Notes: generated by a model not told the origin, from the sequence alone. A stretch of 64,000 bases of DNA from Paenirhizobium naphthalenivorans (GCF_007992095.1 NZ_BJZP01000011.1:1-64000); one strand, 5' to 3'. Numbered from the stretch's first letter, positions 33,648-44,746 are shown. Translations and numbers: made by a program.

Positions 33648-34616
33648 ATGACGAACCTATATGGCGCACAGCGCCGCACCGCCTCGGCCCTGCTTTCCCT
33701 GGCGCTCGCCGCCTCGGGCGCTTCAGGCGCCTCGGCGGACGATCTGACGATCGAAAACCTCACGAACACCAAAGGTCTCGCCTTGCTCAATGCAGAGGAT
33801 CTGGCAAAGGCCAAGCCTCTGCCCGGCGTGGAAGTAACGCCGAAGCAATTGGAGGAGATGCGGCAGCGGTTCAGAACGCTCAACCCGAACTCGCTGGACC
33901 TCAAGGCCGTACCCGGCAAGGAAGGCACCTTACTCAAGGGAGTGCCGGAGAAGGTCGATGATCCGTCTGCCGCAGCCCCTTACTGGAGCACGGGACGGCT
34001 GGTATTCCGCGACGGTGACGGCGATCTTTCGGCCTGCACTGCCCAGTTTGTCGAAGGCGCCTCGGTCATCCTGACAGCCGCCCATTGCGTGATGGATGAG
34101 CACACGGGCAAGTGGTTCTCCAACTTCACCTTCCAGCGCGCCTATAACGATGGCCAGACGGCGCAGACGGTCGGCTGGCGCTGCGTTTCACTGTTTGACG
34201 CCTTCCACACGCCGGCCCCGAATTACGCCTATGACTATGCCTTCATCCTGGCGGACGGTGAGGATGACAAGGCGCCGCTGGAATTGGCCACCGGCACGCC
34301 GGCGAGCACAGCCCTGACCGCGATCGGCTATCCCGCCAACTTCGGCGACGGTCGCTTCCTCTACAAGGTCGACGGCGAATGGGCTGCTATCTCAGGTGGC
34401 ATCGTTACCATGCAGGGCAATCCGATGCGCTCCGGCAATAGCGGCGGTGCATGGTTCACCGACTTCAAGGTCGACGGCGGCATTGGAGAAAACCGCGTCA
34501 TCAGCCTCAACTCGCACCATGTCGTCGGCAATACACAGGACGAGAACGGCCCCTTGTTCACAGTCGACACCAATCGCCTGCTGACCCATGTCAGAGACGC
34601 AAAGTGCCTCGACTGA
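33648..34616 (+). CDS. Secreted trypsin-like serine protease
   Basis: 322 residues. Signal peptide at residues 10-31 (SALLSLALAASGASGASA). The catalytic triad is visible: His in VILTAAHCVMD near residue 147, Asp in AYDYAFILAD near 195, Ser in MRSGNSGGAWF near 265. Cys residues near the His and at the C-terminus could form disulfides. The region at residues 30-115 is a leader, possibly a propeptide. It is an S1-family endopeptidase acting in the periplasm or outside the cell. AGAGGATCAGGACA precedes the ATG. A GC-rich hairpin follows the gene. Confidence 0.85.
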   Translation: MTNLYGAQRRTASALLSLALAASGASGASADDLTIENLTNTKGLALLNAEDLAKAKPLPGVEVTPKQLEEMRQRFRTLNPNSLDLKAVPGKEGTLLKGVPEKVDDPSAAAPYWSTGRLVFRDGDGDLSACTAQFVEGASVILTAAHCVMDEHTGKWFSNFTFQRAYNDGQTAQTVGWRCVSLFDAFHTPAPNYAYDYAFILADGEDDKAPLELATGTPASTALTAIGYPANFGDGRFLYKVDGEWAAISGGIVTMQGNPMRSGNSGGAWFTDFKVDGGIGENRVISLNSHHVVGNTQDENGPLFTVDTNRLLTHVRDAKCLD

Positions 34617-34638
34617 CGCGCCAAAGCGACAGCCATAC

Positions 34639-34663
34639 GCAAACCCGCCTTGCGCGGGTTTGC
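34639..34663 (+). terminator. Hairpin after the protease gene
   Basis: GCAAACCCGC / GCGGGTTTGC, a 10-bp stem with a 5-base loop, 22 bases after the stop at 34616. It lacks a T run on the plus strand. Confidence 0.5.
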
Positions 34664-34773
34664 CTGCGAACAGGATTTATCGCACCCATTTGTCGCAGCC
34701 CCAAGCCCGCAGCCACTCTTGCCCCGAGGTCGCCAAACCGGCAAGAAGAGAGCAGTATAGCGAGGCTGACCAC

Positions 34774-35163
34774 GTGACAGAAGAAACGATTACACTCTAT
34801 GAAGCGATCGGCGGAGAGGCGACCGTGCGCGCGCTGTGCCACCGCTTCTACGAATTGATGGACACCCTCCCGGAAGCCGCCCGCTGCCGCGCGATCCATC
34901 CGGCAGACCTCCACGGGAGTGAGGAAAAACTCTACGACTATCTCACCGGATACCTCGGCGGCCCGCCGCTCTATATGGAGAAACGTGGTCATCCGATGCT
35001 CAGACGGCGTCATCTGGGGGCGGAAATCGGCCCGCAGGAGCGCGATGAGTGGTTCTTGTGCTTCCGACAGGCGCTCGATGAAACCGTGCAGCACGAGAAG
35101 CTGCGGGAGATCGTCTGGGCCCCGATCGAGAAACTCGGCTACCACATGCAAAACAAGGAATAA
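34774..35163 (+). CDS. Truncated haemoglobin (group II type)
   Basis: 129 residues from GTG 34774 (TEETITLYEAIGG); the frame is open upstream but the sequence there is not protein-like. YEAIGGEATVRAL, FYELM, then YLTGYLGGPPLYMEKRGHPMLRRRH follow. The His of RGHP is the proximal haem ligand (F8), and the later W in VWAPI fits trHb2 proteins. It binds haem and O2 or NO and is probably protective against nitrosative stress. The gene ends 8 bases before the DUF423 gene, so the two probably form one transcript. Confidence 0.85.
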   Translation: MTEETITLYEAIGGEATVRALCHRFYELMDTLPEAARCRAIHPADLHGSEEKLYDYLTGYLGGPPLYMEKRGHPMLRRRHLGAEIGPQERDEWFLCFRQALDETVQHEKLREIVWAPIEKLGYHMQNKE

Positions 35164-35171
35164 TCGCCATC

Positions 35172-35540
35172 ATGGGAATCTGTGACCGGATCCGTCCGCT
35201 CGTTCTTCTTCTGGCGGGCCTGATCGGCGCATCGGGCGTCGCGCTCGCGGCCGCCGCCACGCATATGGGTGGAGCCTTGCTGGGTCCGGCCTCGGCCATG
35301 TGCCTGGCCCATGCACCGGCCATGCTGGCCCTTTACGCCGGCCACAAGCTGATCCGGCCGGCGACCGGCGCAGGTCTTCTGATGGGGATCGGCACCGTGC
35401 TCTTTGCCGGGGATCTCGCCCTCAAACAATTCTACGGGACAAGCCTCTTTCCGATGGCGGCACCGACAGGCGGCGTTCTGATGATGATCGGATGGCTGGT
35501 AGCCGCCTTGGGTGCATTTGTTCCTCTCAAGGCGTCCTGA
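35172..35540 (+). CDS. DUF423-family small membrane protein
   Basis: 122 residues with four hydrophobic segments (VLLLAGLIGASGVALAAAA near residue 10; then AMCLAHAPAMLALYAG; GLLMGIGTVLFAGDLAL; GGVLMMIGWLVAALGAF). The LFAGDLALKQFYG and APTGGVLMMIGWL segments are typical of DUF423 inner-membrane proteins, whose function is not known. It follows the truncated haemoglobin gene by 8 bases. Confidence 0.8.
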   Translation: MGICDRIRPLVLLLAGLIGASGVALAAAATHMGGALLGPASAMCLAHAPAMLALYAGHKLIRPATGAGLLMGIGTVLFAGDLALKQFYGTSLFPMAAPTGGVLMMIGWLVAALGAFVPLKAS

Positions 35541-35628
35541 CACCCCCGAGGTCTTGCGGCACCTCGGCCGGAATGCAAACTGCACGACTGGCTGTCAAAC
35601 CGGTGAATGGGCCGGTTTCCGGATGAGA

Positions 35629-36021
35629 TCAGAGACTGGCGGTCTCGCGACGCCCAAAGAGCAGCAGGTTGCCGTGTGGATCGCGAATGTGGAAACGGGC
35701 GACCTGTCCTTCCTGGTCGTCCTCGCATTGGATGCGGCCCAAACCTTCCACATCCCGGGCGACGAACTCTTCGTAGAGCGGGGTCAACGAATCGCTGCGG
35801 ATAAAGACCGAACTGTTGACCGCCACATGCGGATCGTCGCAGCGCCAGAAATTCAGAACCATGCGTCCGCGCCGGAGCACGAGATAGTCTTCGCAGACTT
35901 CAGGCTGCCGCTCGAAACCGAGCGTGTTCACATAAAAGTCGCAAGTTTGATCATAATTGAGAGACGGAAGGATCGGCGTCACGTCGACGGCGCCAAGATC
36001 TACGGGGTTGATCGCATTCAT
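35629..36021 (-). CDS. VOC-superfamily (glyoxalase/bleomycin-resistance-like) protein
   Basis: 130 residues, ATG 36021 with AAGGA upstream. One beta-alpha-beta-beta-beta pair of the VOC fold is visible: TPILPSLNYDQTCDFYVNTL at the N-terminus and ARFHIRDPHGNLLLFGRR at the C-terminus. Length and the FYV.TLGF and RDP.GNLL..G signatures fit bleomycin-resistance-like binding proteins. The usual metal ligands are not complete, so a binding role is more likely than catalysis. It is convergent with the DUF423 gene. Confidence 0.8.
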   Translation of the reverse strand: MNAINPVDLGAVDVTPILPSLNYDQTCDFYVNTLGFERQPEVCEDYLVLRRGRMVLNFWRCDDPHVAVNSSVFIRSDSLTPLYEEFVARDVEGLGRIQCEDDQEGQVARFHIRDPHGNLLLFGRRETASL

Positions 36022-36284
36022 ACGATGCAGTCCTTAGAAGGTCCCGCTCCGCCGCAAGGGCCGGTTCTACCCATTCTTGCGCAAGGCATTCCTTTGCCAT
36101 TTCGGTGCAGGAAAGTTGATAATCGTAGCATCGCCATAGGGCAACAGCCCTGACATGGGCTTGCTTCGACGCTGATGCAAGCCCGGCAAGGGAACGACCA
36201 CTGCACCCTGTTGCAGAATTGTCTCAGAACCGACAAGGCGCTCAGGCGGGTCGATCGGCAAACCGGCGTCGAAATCATCGTTGA

Positions 36285-36692
36285 TCATGAATTTTCATTC
36301 CTATCGTTCAGGGTCTGCAAAGCCCGCTCAAGACTGGACTTCGAACCGTTGCGCAACGGAATGAAGGTCTTGCCGAACTTCTTGCAGCCACTCTTAACCC
36401 TCAGACACGCATCATGGCTGATACAGTCGATGGGGCAAAAGACACAGTCAACCGAGGGCAGAACCGTGTCGATGCGCGACACAGCCTCTCTCAGACCGCC
36501 GTCGTGGTGGATCAACTCGGCTCCGTGATCGCTGGCGATACGGCGCAGATGCGCCACCTGGCAATCGCGGCCGCCGACATAGAGAAAACTACGAACGCTT
36601 TGCGCGACCCGGGCGCTCCGAACACCGGATACGCCCGGATCGGCCTTCGCGGCCTGCCTCTGCTCTGCAAGCTTCCTGCTCTTCTTCGCCAT
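36285..36692 (-). CDS. DUF2325 domain protein
   Basis: 135 residues, ATG 36692 behind GGAGGAG. After a basic N-terminus (MAKKSRKLAEQRQ), residues 35-125 read FLYVGGRDCQVAHLRRIA, then LIHHDGG, then VFCPIDCISHDAC, then CKKFGKTFIPLR. This is the pattern of DUF2325, with conserved Gly-Gly-Arg and Cys/His residues that could bind metal. The family has no settled function. There are 264 bases between it and the VOC gene on the same strand. Confidence 0.8.
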   Translation of the reverse strand: MAKKSRKLAEQRQAAKADPGVSGVRSARVAQSVRSFLYVGGRDCQVAHLRRIASDHGAELIHHDGGLREAVSRIDTVLPSVDCVFCPIDCISHDACLRVKSGCKKFGKTFIPLRNGSKSSLERALQTLNDRNENS

Positions 36693-36875
36693 GCCCGCTC
36701 CTCCATTCTCGGCCTGCTCACACGCAGCCGTCCTGCCTGGTAGGGTTGGACCATAGTAAACATGACTTTTAGAGTAAAGATTAAAACATGATGTTTTTTA
36801 TCATATTTTTCCCGAAACGAGTTCGGCCGGCTGCAGGGCAACCGGCCGAACCATCAAAGCAGGGCTTGGGAGAGA

Positions 36876-38117
<1,242 letters not shown>

Positions 38118-38153
38118 TTATGGATAATTCGAACATGGAGCGGAGAAGTTGCT

Positions 38154-39038
38154 TTGCCCAGAGCGGTTCCAATCTACAGCCTCTACGGCGAGAAACCCAC
38201 CGAACACACGGAATTCTGGGCCCATGCGGAGACGATCTTCAGCCGCAGCTCTTTGCACAGCTGGGAGATCCGGCCACATAGGCACGAGCGTCTATTTCAG
38301 ATTCTGCACATTCGCAGCGGCCATGGCGAGGCCCTGATTGACGGTCACTGGCATCCCTTCGGGGCCCGCACGGTGATCGTCATGCCGGAGCGTCAGGACC
38401 ACGGATTCCGCTTTTCCCGTGACGTCGACGGTGCGGTCATCACGCTGGTCGCGAAGCGGTTTGCCGCCGAACTGCAGGGGCATTCGGGGCTTGGCGAATG
38501 GCTGCGGCGACCCAGCATGACCCCCATGCCGGACGACCACCCCGACAGCCGATATCTTGGCGAAAGCCTCGATCGCGCCGAACAGGCGATCGTGCAGAGC
38601 GGAGCGCGGCCCGCCCCTCTGGTCGAGCCGCTATTACGCACCGTGCTTTTGCTGACGTCGCGCCTCGCCGGCGCCGAGCGCGGTCAAGGCGAGACCGACC
38701 GCGACCGGGAACGACTAGCGGAACTGACCCGAATGATCGGTGAGAATTTCCGCACGCGCCTTCCGGTCGAGCATTATGCCCGGCGTCTCGGCATGTCCGC
38801 GACCCATCTCAACCGCATCACCCGCGCCCTGGTCGGCAAGCCGGTGAGCCGTCTGATCGCTGAGCGCATCATACTGGAAGCCAAACGCGACCTGGTCTTC
38901 AGCGCCCTGTCGGTCCAGCAGGTCGCCACCCGACTCGGCTTCGAGGACCAAGCCTATTTCAGCCGGTTCTTCGCGCAGAATGCCGGCATGCCGCCTAAGC
39001 TCTACCGGGAACGGGAAAAGGCCCTTCTGGAAAGCTAG
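38154..39038 (+). CDS. pobR: AraC-family regulator PobR
   Basis: 294 residues, TTG 38154 with GGAGAAG upstream. The N-terminal cupin-like effector domain (HRHERLFQILHI) is followed by a C-terminal pair of AraC helix-turn-helix motifs from residue 200 (HYARRLGMSATHLNRITRAL, then VQQVATRLGFEDQAYFSRFF). Divergence from pobA identifies it as the likely 4-hydroxybenzoate-responsive activator. No TTG-independent alternative start fits the N-terminus as well. Confidence 0.88.
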   Translation: MPRAVPIYSLYGEKPTEHTEFWAHAETIFSRSSLHSWEIRPHRHERLFQILHIRSGHGEALIDGHWHPFGARTVIVMPERQDHGFRFSRDVDGAVITLVAKRFAAELQGHSGLGEWLRRPSMTPMPDDHPDSRYLGESLDRAEQAIVQSGARPAPLVEPLLRTVLLLTSRLAGAERGQGETDRDRERLAELTRMIGENFRTRLPVEHYARRLGMSATHLNRITRALVGKPVSRLIAERIILEAKRDLVFSALSVQQVATRLGFEDQAYFSRFFAQNAGMPPKLYREREKALLES

Positions 39039-39082
39039 AGCCCCTGCTCCGCAAGCCTTCCGCAAACATCATCATGCAAAAT

Positions 39083-39098
39083 TTTACCGTTTGATAAA
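39083..39098. promoter_or_regulatory. RutR-like palindrome upstream of preT
   Basis: TTTACCGTTTGATAAA is an imperfect palindrome resembling the RutR consensus TTGACCANNTGGTCAA (10 of 14 defined positions). It lies 55 bases before the preT start. Confidence 0.4.
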
Positions 39099-39153
39099 TT
39101 TTTTTTCCTGAGTTAGCCTGCTCCCAATCGCTCGATAAAAAAGGGGAACCACG

Positions 39154-40515
39154 ATGCGACGACTGGAACCGGGCCTGAAGGCCGGGCGGCTGGACGCTGC
39201 CGACTATTTTGAGAATTTCTCCGATCTTCATCCGCGTCTCGACGACCACGAGGCGCTTGTTGCGTCAGATCGTTGCTACTTCTGTTATGATGCGCCGTGC
39301 ATGACGGCCTGTCCGACCTCGATCGACATCCCGCTTTTCATCCGCCAGATCTCGACCGGCAATCCGACCGGCTCGGCCAAGACGATTTTCGACCAGAACA
39401 TCCTTGGCGGCATGTGCGCGCGCGTCTGTCCCACCGAAACGCTCTGCGAAGAGGCCTGTGTGCGCAACACGGCCGAAGAGCGCCCGGTCGAGATCGGCCG
39501 GTTGCAGCGCTACGCCACCGACATCGCCATCGAGCAGGGCCGCCAGTTCTACACGCCGGCCGCGGCGACCGACAAATCGGTCGCCGTCGTTGGCGCAGGC
39601 CCGGCTGGCCTTGCCTGCGCCCACCGGCTCGCCCTGCACGGCCACCGCGTGACGATCTACGATCACCGCGAGAAGGCCGGCGGCCTCAACGAATACGGCA
39701 TCGCCACCTACAAGACGACCAATGACTTCGCCCAGAAGGAAGTCGACTACATCCTGTCGCTCGGCAATATCGACGTGCTCGACGGCCAGATGCTCGGCCG
39801 CGACTTCACCCTCGCCGACCTCCAGACCAAGCATGATGCAGTCTTCCTCGGCACCGGCCTTGGCAATGTCAATTCGCTCAACATCCCGGGCGCGAACATC
39901 AACGGCATGATGGATGCCGTCGAGTTCATCGCCAACCTGCGCGAAGCCACCGACAAAGCCGACGTCCCGGTCGGCCGCGACGTCGTCGTGATCGGCGGCG
40001 GCATGACGGCGATCGACGCCGCCGTGCAGGCCAAGCTCCTCGGCGCCGAGAACGTGACAATCTGCTATCGCCGCGGCAAGGAGCACATGAACGCCTCGAC
40101 GTTCGAACAGGATCTCGCCGCCTCCAAGGGCGTCAATATCCGCCACTGGCTGCAACCCAAGGAAGTGGCCCATCACAACGGTCACGTATCGATGATCACG
40201 CTCGAATACACCCATGTCGAAGACGGCGTGATGAAGGGCACCGGCCACAAGACCGAAATCAAGGCCGACCAGATTCTTGTCGCGATCGGCCAGAAGCTCG
40301 ATGCTCTGGGCGTGGAACAGGTGCAGATCCAGGGCGGCAAGATCGCCATCGATACCGAAGGCCGCACCTCCCTCCCCGGCGTATGGGCCGGCGGCGACTG
40401 CGCCTTCGGCGGTCAGGACCTGACGGTTTCCGCCGTCGCCATGGGCCGCGATGCGGCTGAATCCATCAATCGTTCTCTCGCCGTCCAGTCGGCGGGAGCA
40501 AGTGCTGTCGCTTGA
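39154..40515 (+). CDS. preT: Dihydropyrimidine dehydrogenase subunit PreT
   Basis: 453 residues, ATG 39154 with AGGGGA upstream. N-terminal cysteine clusters (CYFCYDAPCMTACP and CARVCPTETLCEEAC) hold Fe-S centres. A GAGPAGLACA near residue 147 binds FAD, and VVIGGGMTAIDAA near 275 binds NAD(P)H. The layout is that of the glutamate-synthase-small-subunit-like PreT, which passes electrons from NAD(P)H to PreA for reduction of uracil and thymine. preA follows 27 bases later. A RutR-like site precedes it. Confidence 0.92.
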   Translation: MRRLEPGLKAGRLDAADYFENFSDLHPRLDDHEALVASDRCYFCYDAPCMTACPTSIDIPLFIRQISTGNPTGSAKTIFDQNILGGMCARVCPTETLCEEACVRNTAEERPVEIGRLQRYATDIAIEQGRQFYTPAAATDKSVAVVGAGPAGLACAHRLALHGHRVTIYDHREKAGGLNEYGIATYKTTNDFAQKEVDYILSLGNIDVLDGQMLGRDFTLADLQTKHDAVFLGTGLGNVNSLNIPGANINGMMDAVEFIANLREATDKADVPVGRDVVVIGGGMTAIDAAVQAKLLGAENVTICYRRGKEHMNASTFEQDLAASKGVNIRHWLQPKEVAHHNGHVSMITLEYTHVEDGVMKGTGHKTEIKADQILVAIGQKLDALGVEQVQIQGGKIAIDTEGRTSLPGVWAGGDCAFGGQDLTVSAVAMGRDAAESINRSLAVQSAGASAVA

Positions 40516-40542
40516 GCCGAAGAACATTGAGAGGAACGAACC

Positions 40543-41856
40543 ATGGCTGATCTTCGCAATAATTTCGTCGGCATCAAATCGCCGAATCCCTTCTGGCTGG
40601 CCTCCGCGCCGCCGACCGACAAAGCCTACAACGTCGAGCGCGCCTTCAAGGCCGGCTGGGGCGGCGTGGTGTGGAAGACACTGGGAGAGGAAGGCCCTCC
40701 GGTCGTCAATGTCAACGGGCCGCGCTATGGCGCGATCTGGGGCGCCGACCGTCGGCTGCTCGGCCTGAACAATATCGAGCTCATCACCGACCGTCCGTTG
40801 CAGGTGAACCTGCAGGAAATGAAGATGGTCAAGAAGAACTGGCCGGACCGCGCCCTGATCGCCTCGATCATGGTGCCCTGCACCGAGGAAAGCTGGAAGG
40901 CGATCCTGCCTCTGGTCGAGGAGACCGGCGCCGACGGCATCGAACTGAACTTCGGCTGTCCGCACGGCATGTCCGAGCGCGGCATGGGCGCCGCCGTCGG
41001 ACAGGTGCCGGAGTATATCGAAATGGTGGTGCGCTGGTGCAAGCAGTACACCCGCATGCCGGTGATCACCAAGTTGACGCCGAACATCGCCGACATCCGT
41101 AAGCCGGCGCGCGCGGCGAAAGCCGGCGGCACCGACGCGGTCTCGCTGATCAACACGATCAACTCGATCGTCTCGGTCGACCTCGACAATTTCGCCCCCA
41201 ACCCGACTGTTGGCGGAAAAGGCACCCACGGCGGCTATTGCGGCCCGGCGGTGAAACCGATCGCGCTCAACATGGTGGCCGAAATCGCCCGCGATGCGGA
41301 AACCTATGGCCTGCCGATCTCGGGCATTGGTGGCGTCACCACGTGGCGCGATGCGGCCGAATTCCTGGCGCTCGGTGCCGGCAACGTGCAGGTCTGCACC
41401 GCAGCCATGACCTACGGCTTCAGGATCGTCGAGGAAATGATCACCGGTCTTTCCGACTGGATGGACGCCAAGGGCCACAAGACCCTCGACGACATCACCG
41501 GTCGCGCCGTGCAAAATGTCACCGACTGGCAGTATCTCAACCTCAACTACATCGCCAAGGCGCATATCGACCAGGACGCCTGCATCAAGTGCGGCCGCTG
41601 CCACATCGCCTGCGAGGACACATCGCACCAGGCCATTACGGCCGAGGTCAATGGTCTGCGCCATTTCGAGGTGAAGGAAGACGAGTGCGTCGGCTGCAAT
41701 CTCTGCGTCAACGTCTGTCCGGTCGAGAACTGCATCACCATGGTCGGACTCGAGCCCGGCGCACTCGACCAGCGCACCGGCAAACCGGTCGACCCGAACT
41801 ACGCCAATTGGACGACCCATCCGAACAATCCAATGGCGGTCCAGGCCGCGGAATAG
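40543..41856 (+). CDS. preA: Dihydropyrimidine dehydrogenase subunit PreA
   Basis: 437 residues. The N-terminal FMN-binding dihydroorotate-dehydrogenase-like barrel (NPFWLASAPPTDKAYN; LNFGCPHGMSERGMGAA, with the catalytic Cys in GCPHG) is followed by a C-terminal 2[4Fe-4S] ferredoxin domain (CIKCGRCHIAC and CVGCNLCVNVCPVENC). It catalyses reversible reduction of uracil or thymine to the 5,6-dihydro forms together with PreT. A terminator follows. Confidence 0.94.
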   Translation: MADLRNNFVGIKSPNPFWLASAPPTDKAYNVERAFKAGWGGVVWKTLGEEGPPVVNVNGPRYGAIWGADRRLLGLNNIELITDRPLQVNLQEMKMVKKNWPDRALIASIMVPCTEESWKAILPLVEETGADGIELNFGCPHGMSERGMGAAVGQVPEYIEMVVRWCKQYTRMPVITKLTPNIADIRKPARAAKAGGTDAVSLINTINSIVSVDLDNFAPNPTVGGKGTHGGYCGPAVKPIALNMVAEIARDAETYGLPISGIGGVTTWRDAAEFLALGAGNVQVCTAAMTYGFRIVEEMITGLSDWMDAKGHKTLDDITGRAVQNVTDWQYLNLNYIAKAHIDQDACIKCGRCHIACEDTSHQAITAEVNGLRHFEVKEDECVGCNLCVNVCPVENCITMVGLEPGALDQRTGKPVDPNYANWTTHPNNPMAVQAAE

Positions 41857-41879
41857 CAATGTTTCGGCCTTGCTTGATG

Positions 41880-41903
41880 AAGCCCCCCGAAAGGGGGCTT
41901 TTT
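41880..41903 (+). terminator. Rho-independent terminator of preT-preA
   Basis: AAGCCCCC, CGAAA loop, GGGGGCTT followed by TTT; 24 bases after the preA stop. Confidence 0.85.
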
Positions 41904-42061
41904 CTTGAGATATATTCAACGGAACCCAAGCAAGAAAACGCCGGGCGAGATTTCGTCAATGTGATTCAGCAATTCTCAAGGCTTTCATGAGAACTTGCCG
42001 ATTTACCGTAGATCAATTCATAATCCGTTTTGTTTCAGCTTACCGAGTGGAGACTTTGGGC

Positions 42062-44746
42062 ATGACGGAGAGCAGGGAAAAGAGCCATTGGGGAGCGCTT
42101 GGCGCGTCTCTCCAATACTATATCCCCGCCGTGATTGTGGTGATCGCGGTCGCCATCGCCATTTTCTATGCCGACAGCCAGAAGAACCGTCTCCATCAAG
42201 AGAATCTACGCAACCAGGTGGCCGAGGAGCTTGGGCTGATCCGCGCCAGACTGGAGGGCGGCATCAACGCCAATATCCAGCTCGTGCAAGGTATGGTCGC
42301 CGTCATTGAGACCGAGCCGCAGATAACGCAGGAACGCTTCGCCACCCTCGCGCGCCGCATCTTCAATACGCCCCACCTATTGCGCAATCTCGCCGCAGCG
42401 CCGGACCTTGTCATCCGCTTCGCTTATCCACTCGAAGGCAACGAGCGGATAATCGGCTTCGACTACCGCAAGAACCCCACGCAACGGGACGTGGCTCTTC
42501 AGGTGCGGGAAACCGGGCGCCTGGTGGTGACCGGACCGATAGACCTCATCCAGGGAGGTCGCGGCCTGATCGCCCGTTATCCGGTTGTCATTGGCAACGG
42601 CAAGGGTGGGCGGGATTTTTGGGGTATCCTTTCCGCCGTCATCGACATGGACAAGCTCTACGTTTATGGCGGGCTTCGTTCGGATGGCCTCGGCATCGAC
42701 GTGACAATCGCCGGCAAGGACAGGGACGGCAAACGCGAAAGAACGTTCTACGGCGACGGCGCGATCTTTGGCGAAACTCCCGTCGCGATGCCCATCAACT
42801 TTGGCGGCGAAAGCTGGGAAATCGCCGCCGTGCCGAAAGGCGGCTGGGACCAGCCGGCGCCGGATCTGTGGCTCTCGCGAATCCTGATGCTGCTTGTCGG
42901 AATAATGATCGTCGCGCCCGTCGCCTGGGTTGCCCGACTGCTCAAGGAGCGGCACGCCAACATTGCCGCCCTGCGCCAGCGTGAGGAGGAATTGCGTGCC
43001 CTCTCTCACCGGTTGGAGATCGCCCTCGAGGCATCGCGCATCGGGGTCTGGGAACTCGACATCGGTAGCGGCGAACTGCACTGGGACACCCGGATGCAAA
43101 AGCTGTACGGGGTGGAGGGCGATGGTCGGTGTACCTACCAGACCTGGGTCAATGCGCTGCATCCAAATGACGTCGAGGAAGCCGAACAGGTCCTCGCCCG
43201 CGCTCTGAAGTCCGGCAAGGACTATGTCACCGAGTTCCGCGTTGTGACAGCCGGCGGCGAAGTGCGCCATATCCGCGCCTACGGCACAACCTACCGCGAT
43301 CCCCGCTTCCGCAAGAAGCTTGTCGGCGTCAACTGGAACGTGACGGCGGACATCCGGCTGCAAGAGGAACTGCGCGAAGCCAAACAGCAGGCGGAACTCC
43401 GGAACCGGGAATTGGAGCAGGCCCGCCAGCACATGGAGCACAACTCTCTGCATGACGCGCTGACAAACCTGCCGAACCGCCGCTATCTCGATCAACATTT
43501 GATGCGCCTCGACGTGGAGGGCGAGATGCAGGCTCAGGCCACCGTGCTGCATATAGACCTCGATCGCTTCAAGGACATCAACGATACGCTCGGCCACGGG
43601 GCAGGAGACGCAATCCTCAAGCACGTGGCGACCAAGTTGCGTGAGAGTACGCGCATGGAGGACTTCGTCGCGCGCATCGGCGGCGACGAATTCGTCGTGG
43701 TCTGTGCCGATAATCTTACGGAAGAGCAATATGGAGACCTCGCCTGCCGGGTGATTGATGCGGTCAACACGCCGATCACCTATGCCGGATATGAGTGTCG
43801 CGTCGGCGCTTCGGTCGGCATCGCCACGCGTGAACTGTCCGACGGCAAGGCCGAACAGCTGCTGGTCAATGCCGACATCGCCCTTTACGAGGCCAAACGC
43901 CACGGTCGTAACCGCGTCGAACACTATACCGACCGGCTGAAATGCCTGACGATCAACACCAAGAAGACCGCCGACGCGATCCTCAAATCGCTGGAGCAGA
44001 ATGACTTCATCGCCTATTTCCAGCCCCAGTTCGACGCCCACACGCTGGAAATCAGCGGCGTGGAAGCTCTGGCCCGCTGGAACCACCCGGAGGAGGGCAT
44101 TCTCAGCCCGGACCGCTTCCTGGAGATTGCCGAAAGCCTGAACGTCGTGTCGCAAATCGACGCGGCCGTCCTCGAACAGGCGCTGCTGCAACGCGCCCGC
44201 TGGCTGGCGAATGACCTGGCGATAGACAAGGTCTCGGTCAACATTTCCGCCCAGCGACTGTTCGATGAGAACCTGCTCCAGCGGCTGGAGCAACTGGACG
44301 TCGTGCCCGGCAGCCTGTCCTTCGAACTGCTGGAATCCATCTCCTTCGACGACAAGGGGGCCGCGGTGACAGACAGCATCGAACGGATCAAGTCGCACGG
44401 AATCGACATCGAGATCGACGATTTCGGCACCGGCTATGCCTCGATCCTCAGCCTGCTGAAACTCTCGCCGCGCCGCCTGAAGATCGACCGTCAGTTGACC
44501 GCGCCGATCATCGTGTCTGCCGCCCAACGCCGCCTCATCAGCTCGATCGTCGACATTGGCCGCTCGCTCGGCATCGACATCGTCGCAGAGGGCGTCGAGA
44601 CCATGCAACATGCCGTGATCCTGCGCGACCTCGGCTGTCATACCTTGCAGGGCTATGCCCTCGCCCGACCTATGGACAGCAATGCCCTCATCGATTTCGC
44701 CCGAGCCCGGTCATGGATGCCGACGCACCGGGCGCAAGCCGTTTGA
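42062..44746 (+). CDS. CHASE-PAS-GGDEF-EAL membrane protein (c-di-GMP turnover)
   Basis: 894 residues from ATG 42062 (GGAG upstream); the frame is open to 41987. Order: TM helix near residues 20-38; periplasmic CHASE-type domain at about 45-260; second TM (LMLLVGIMIVAPVAWVARLL) near 282; PAS/PAC at about 320-445 (GVWELDIGSGELHWD); GGDEF domain with an intact ARIGGDEFVVV; and EAL domain with VEALARWNHP, DDFGTGYAS and VAEGVET all present. Both the synthase and the phosphodiesterase active sites look complete, so net activity cannot be told. It probably converts a periplasmic signal into c-di-GMP changes. It is a single gene after the preA terminator. Confidence 0.92.
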   Translation: MTESREKSHWGALGASLQYYIPAVIVVIAVAIAIFYADSQKNRLHQENLRNQVAEELGLIRARLEGGINANIQLVQGMVAVIETEPQITQERFATLARRIFNTPHLLRNLAAAPDLVIRFAYPLEGNERIIGFDYRKNPTQRDVALQVRETGRLVVTGPIDLIQGGRGLIARYPVVIGNGKGGRDFWGILSAVIDMDKLYVYGGLRSDGLGIDVTIAGKDRDGKRERTFYGDGAIFGETPVAMPINFGGESWEIAAVPKGGWDQPAPDLWLSRILMLLVGIMIVAPVAWVARLLKERHANIAALRQREEELRALSHRLEIALEASRIGVWELDIGSGELHWDTRMQKLYGVEGDGRCTYQTWVNALHPNDVEEAEQVLARALKSGKDYVTEFRVVTAGGEVRHIRAYGTTYRDPRFRKKLVGVNWNVTADIRLQEELREAKQQAELRNRELEQARQHMEHNSLHDALTNLPNRRYLDQHLMRLDVEGEMQAQATVLHIDLDRFKDINDTLGHGAGDAILKHVATKLRESTRMEDFVARIGGDEFVVVCADNLTEEQYGDLACRVIDAVNTPITYAGYECRVGASVGIATRELSDGKAEQLLVNADIALYEAKRHGRNRVEHYTDRLKCLTINTKKTADAILKSLEQNDFIAYFQPQFDAHTLEISGVEALARWNHPEEGILSPDRFLEIAESLNVVSQIDAAVLEQALLQRARWLANDLAIDKVSVNISAQRLFDENLLQRLEQLDVVPGSLSFELLESISFDDKGAAVTDSIERIKSHGIDIEIDDFGTGYASILSLLKLSPRRLKIDRQLTAPIIVSAAQRRLISSIVDIGRSLGIDIVAEGVETMQHAVILRDLGCHTLQGYALARPMDSNALIDFARARSWMPTHRAQAV

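Noticed and set aside
39265-41919. 884-codon minus-strand frame opposite preT and preA
   Set aside because: Long antisense frames are common in GC-rich genes; the plus strand has intact Fe-S, FAD and FMN motifs.
42377-44641. 754-codon minus-strand frame
   Set aside because: Antisense to the GGDEF/EAL gene; Asp/His/Gln-rich composition is typical of reversed coding sequence.
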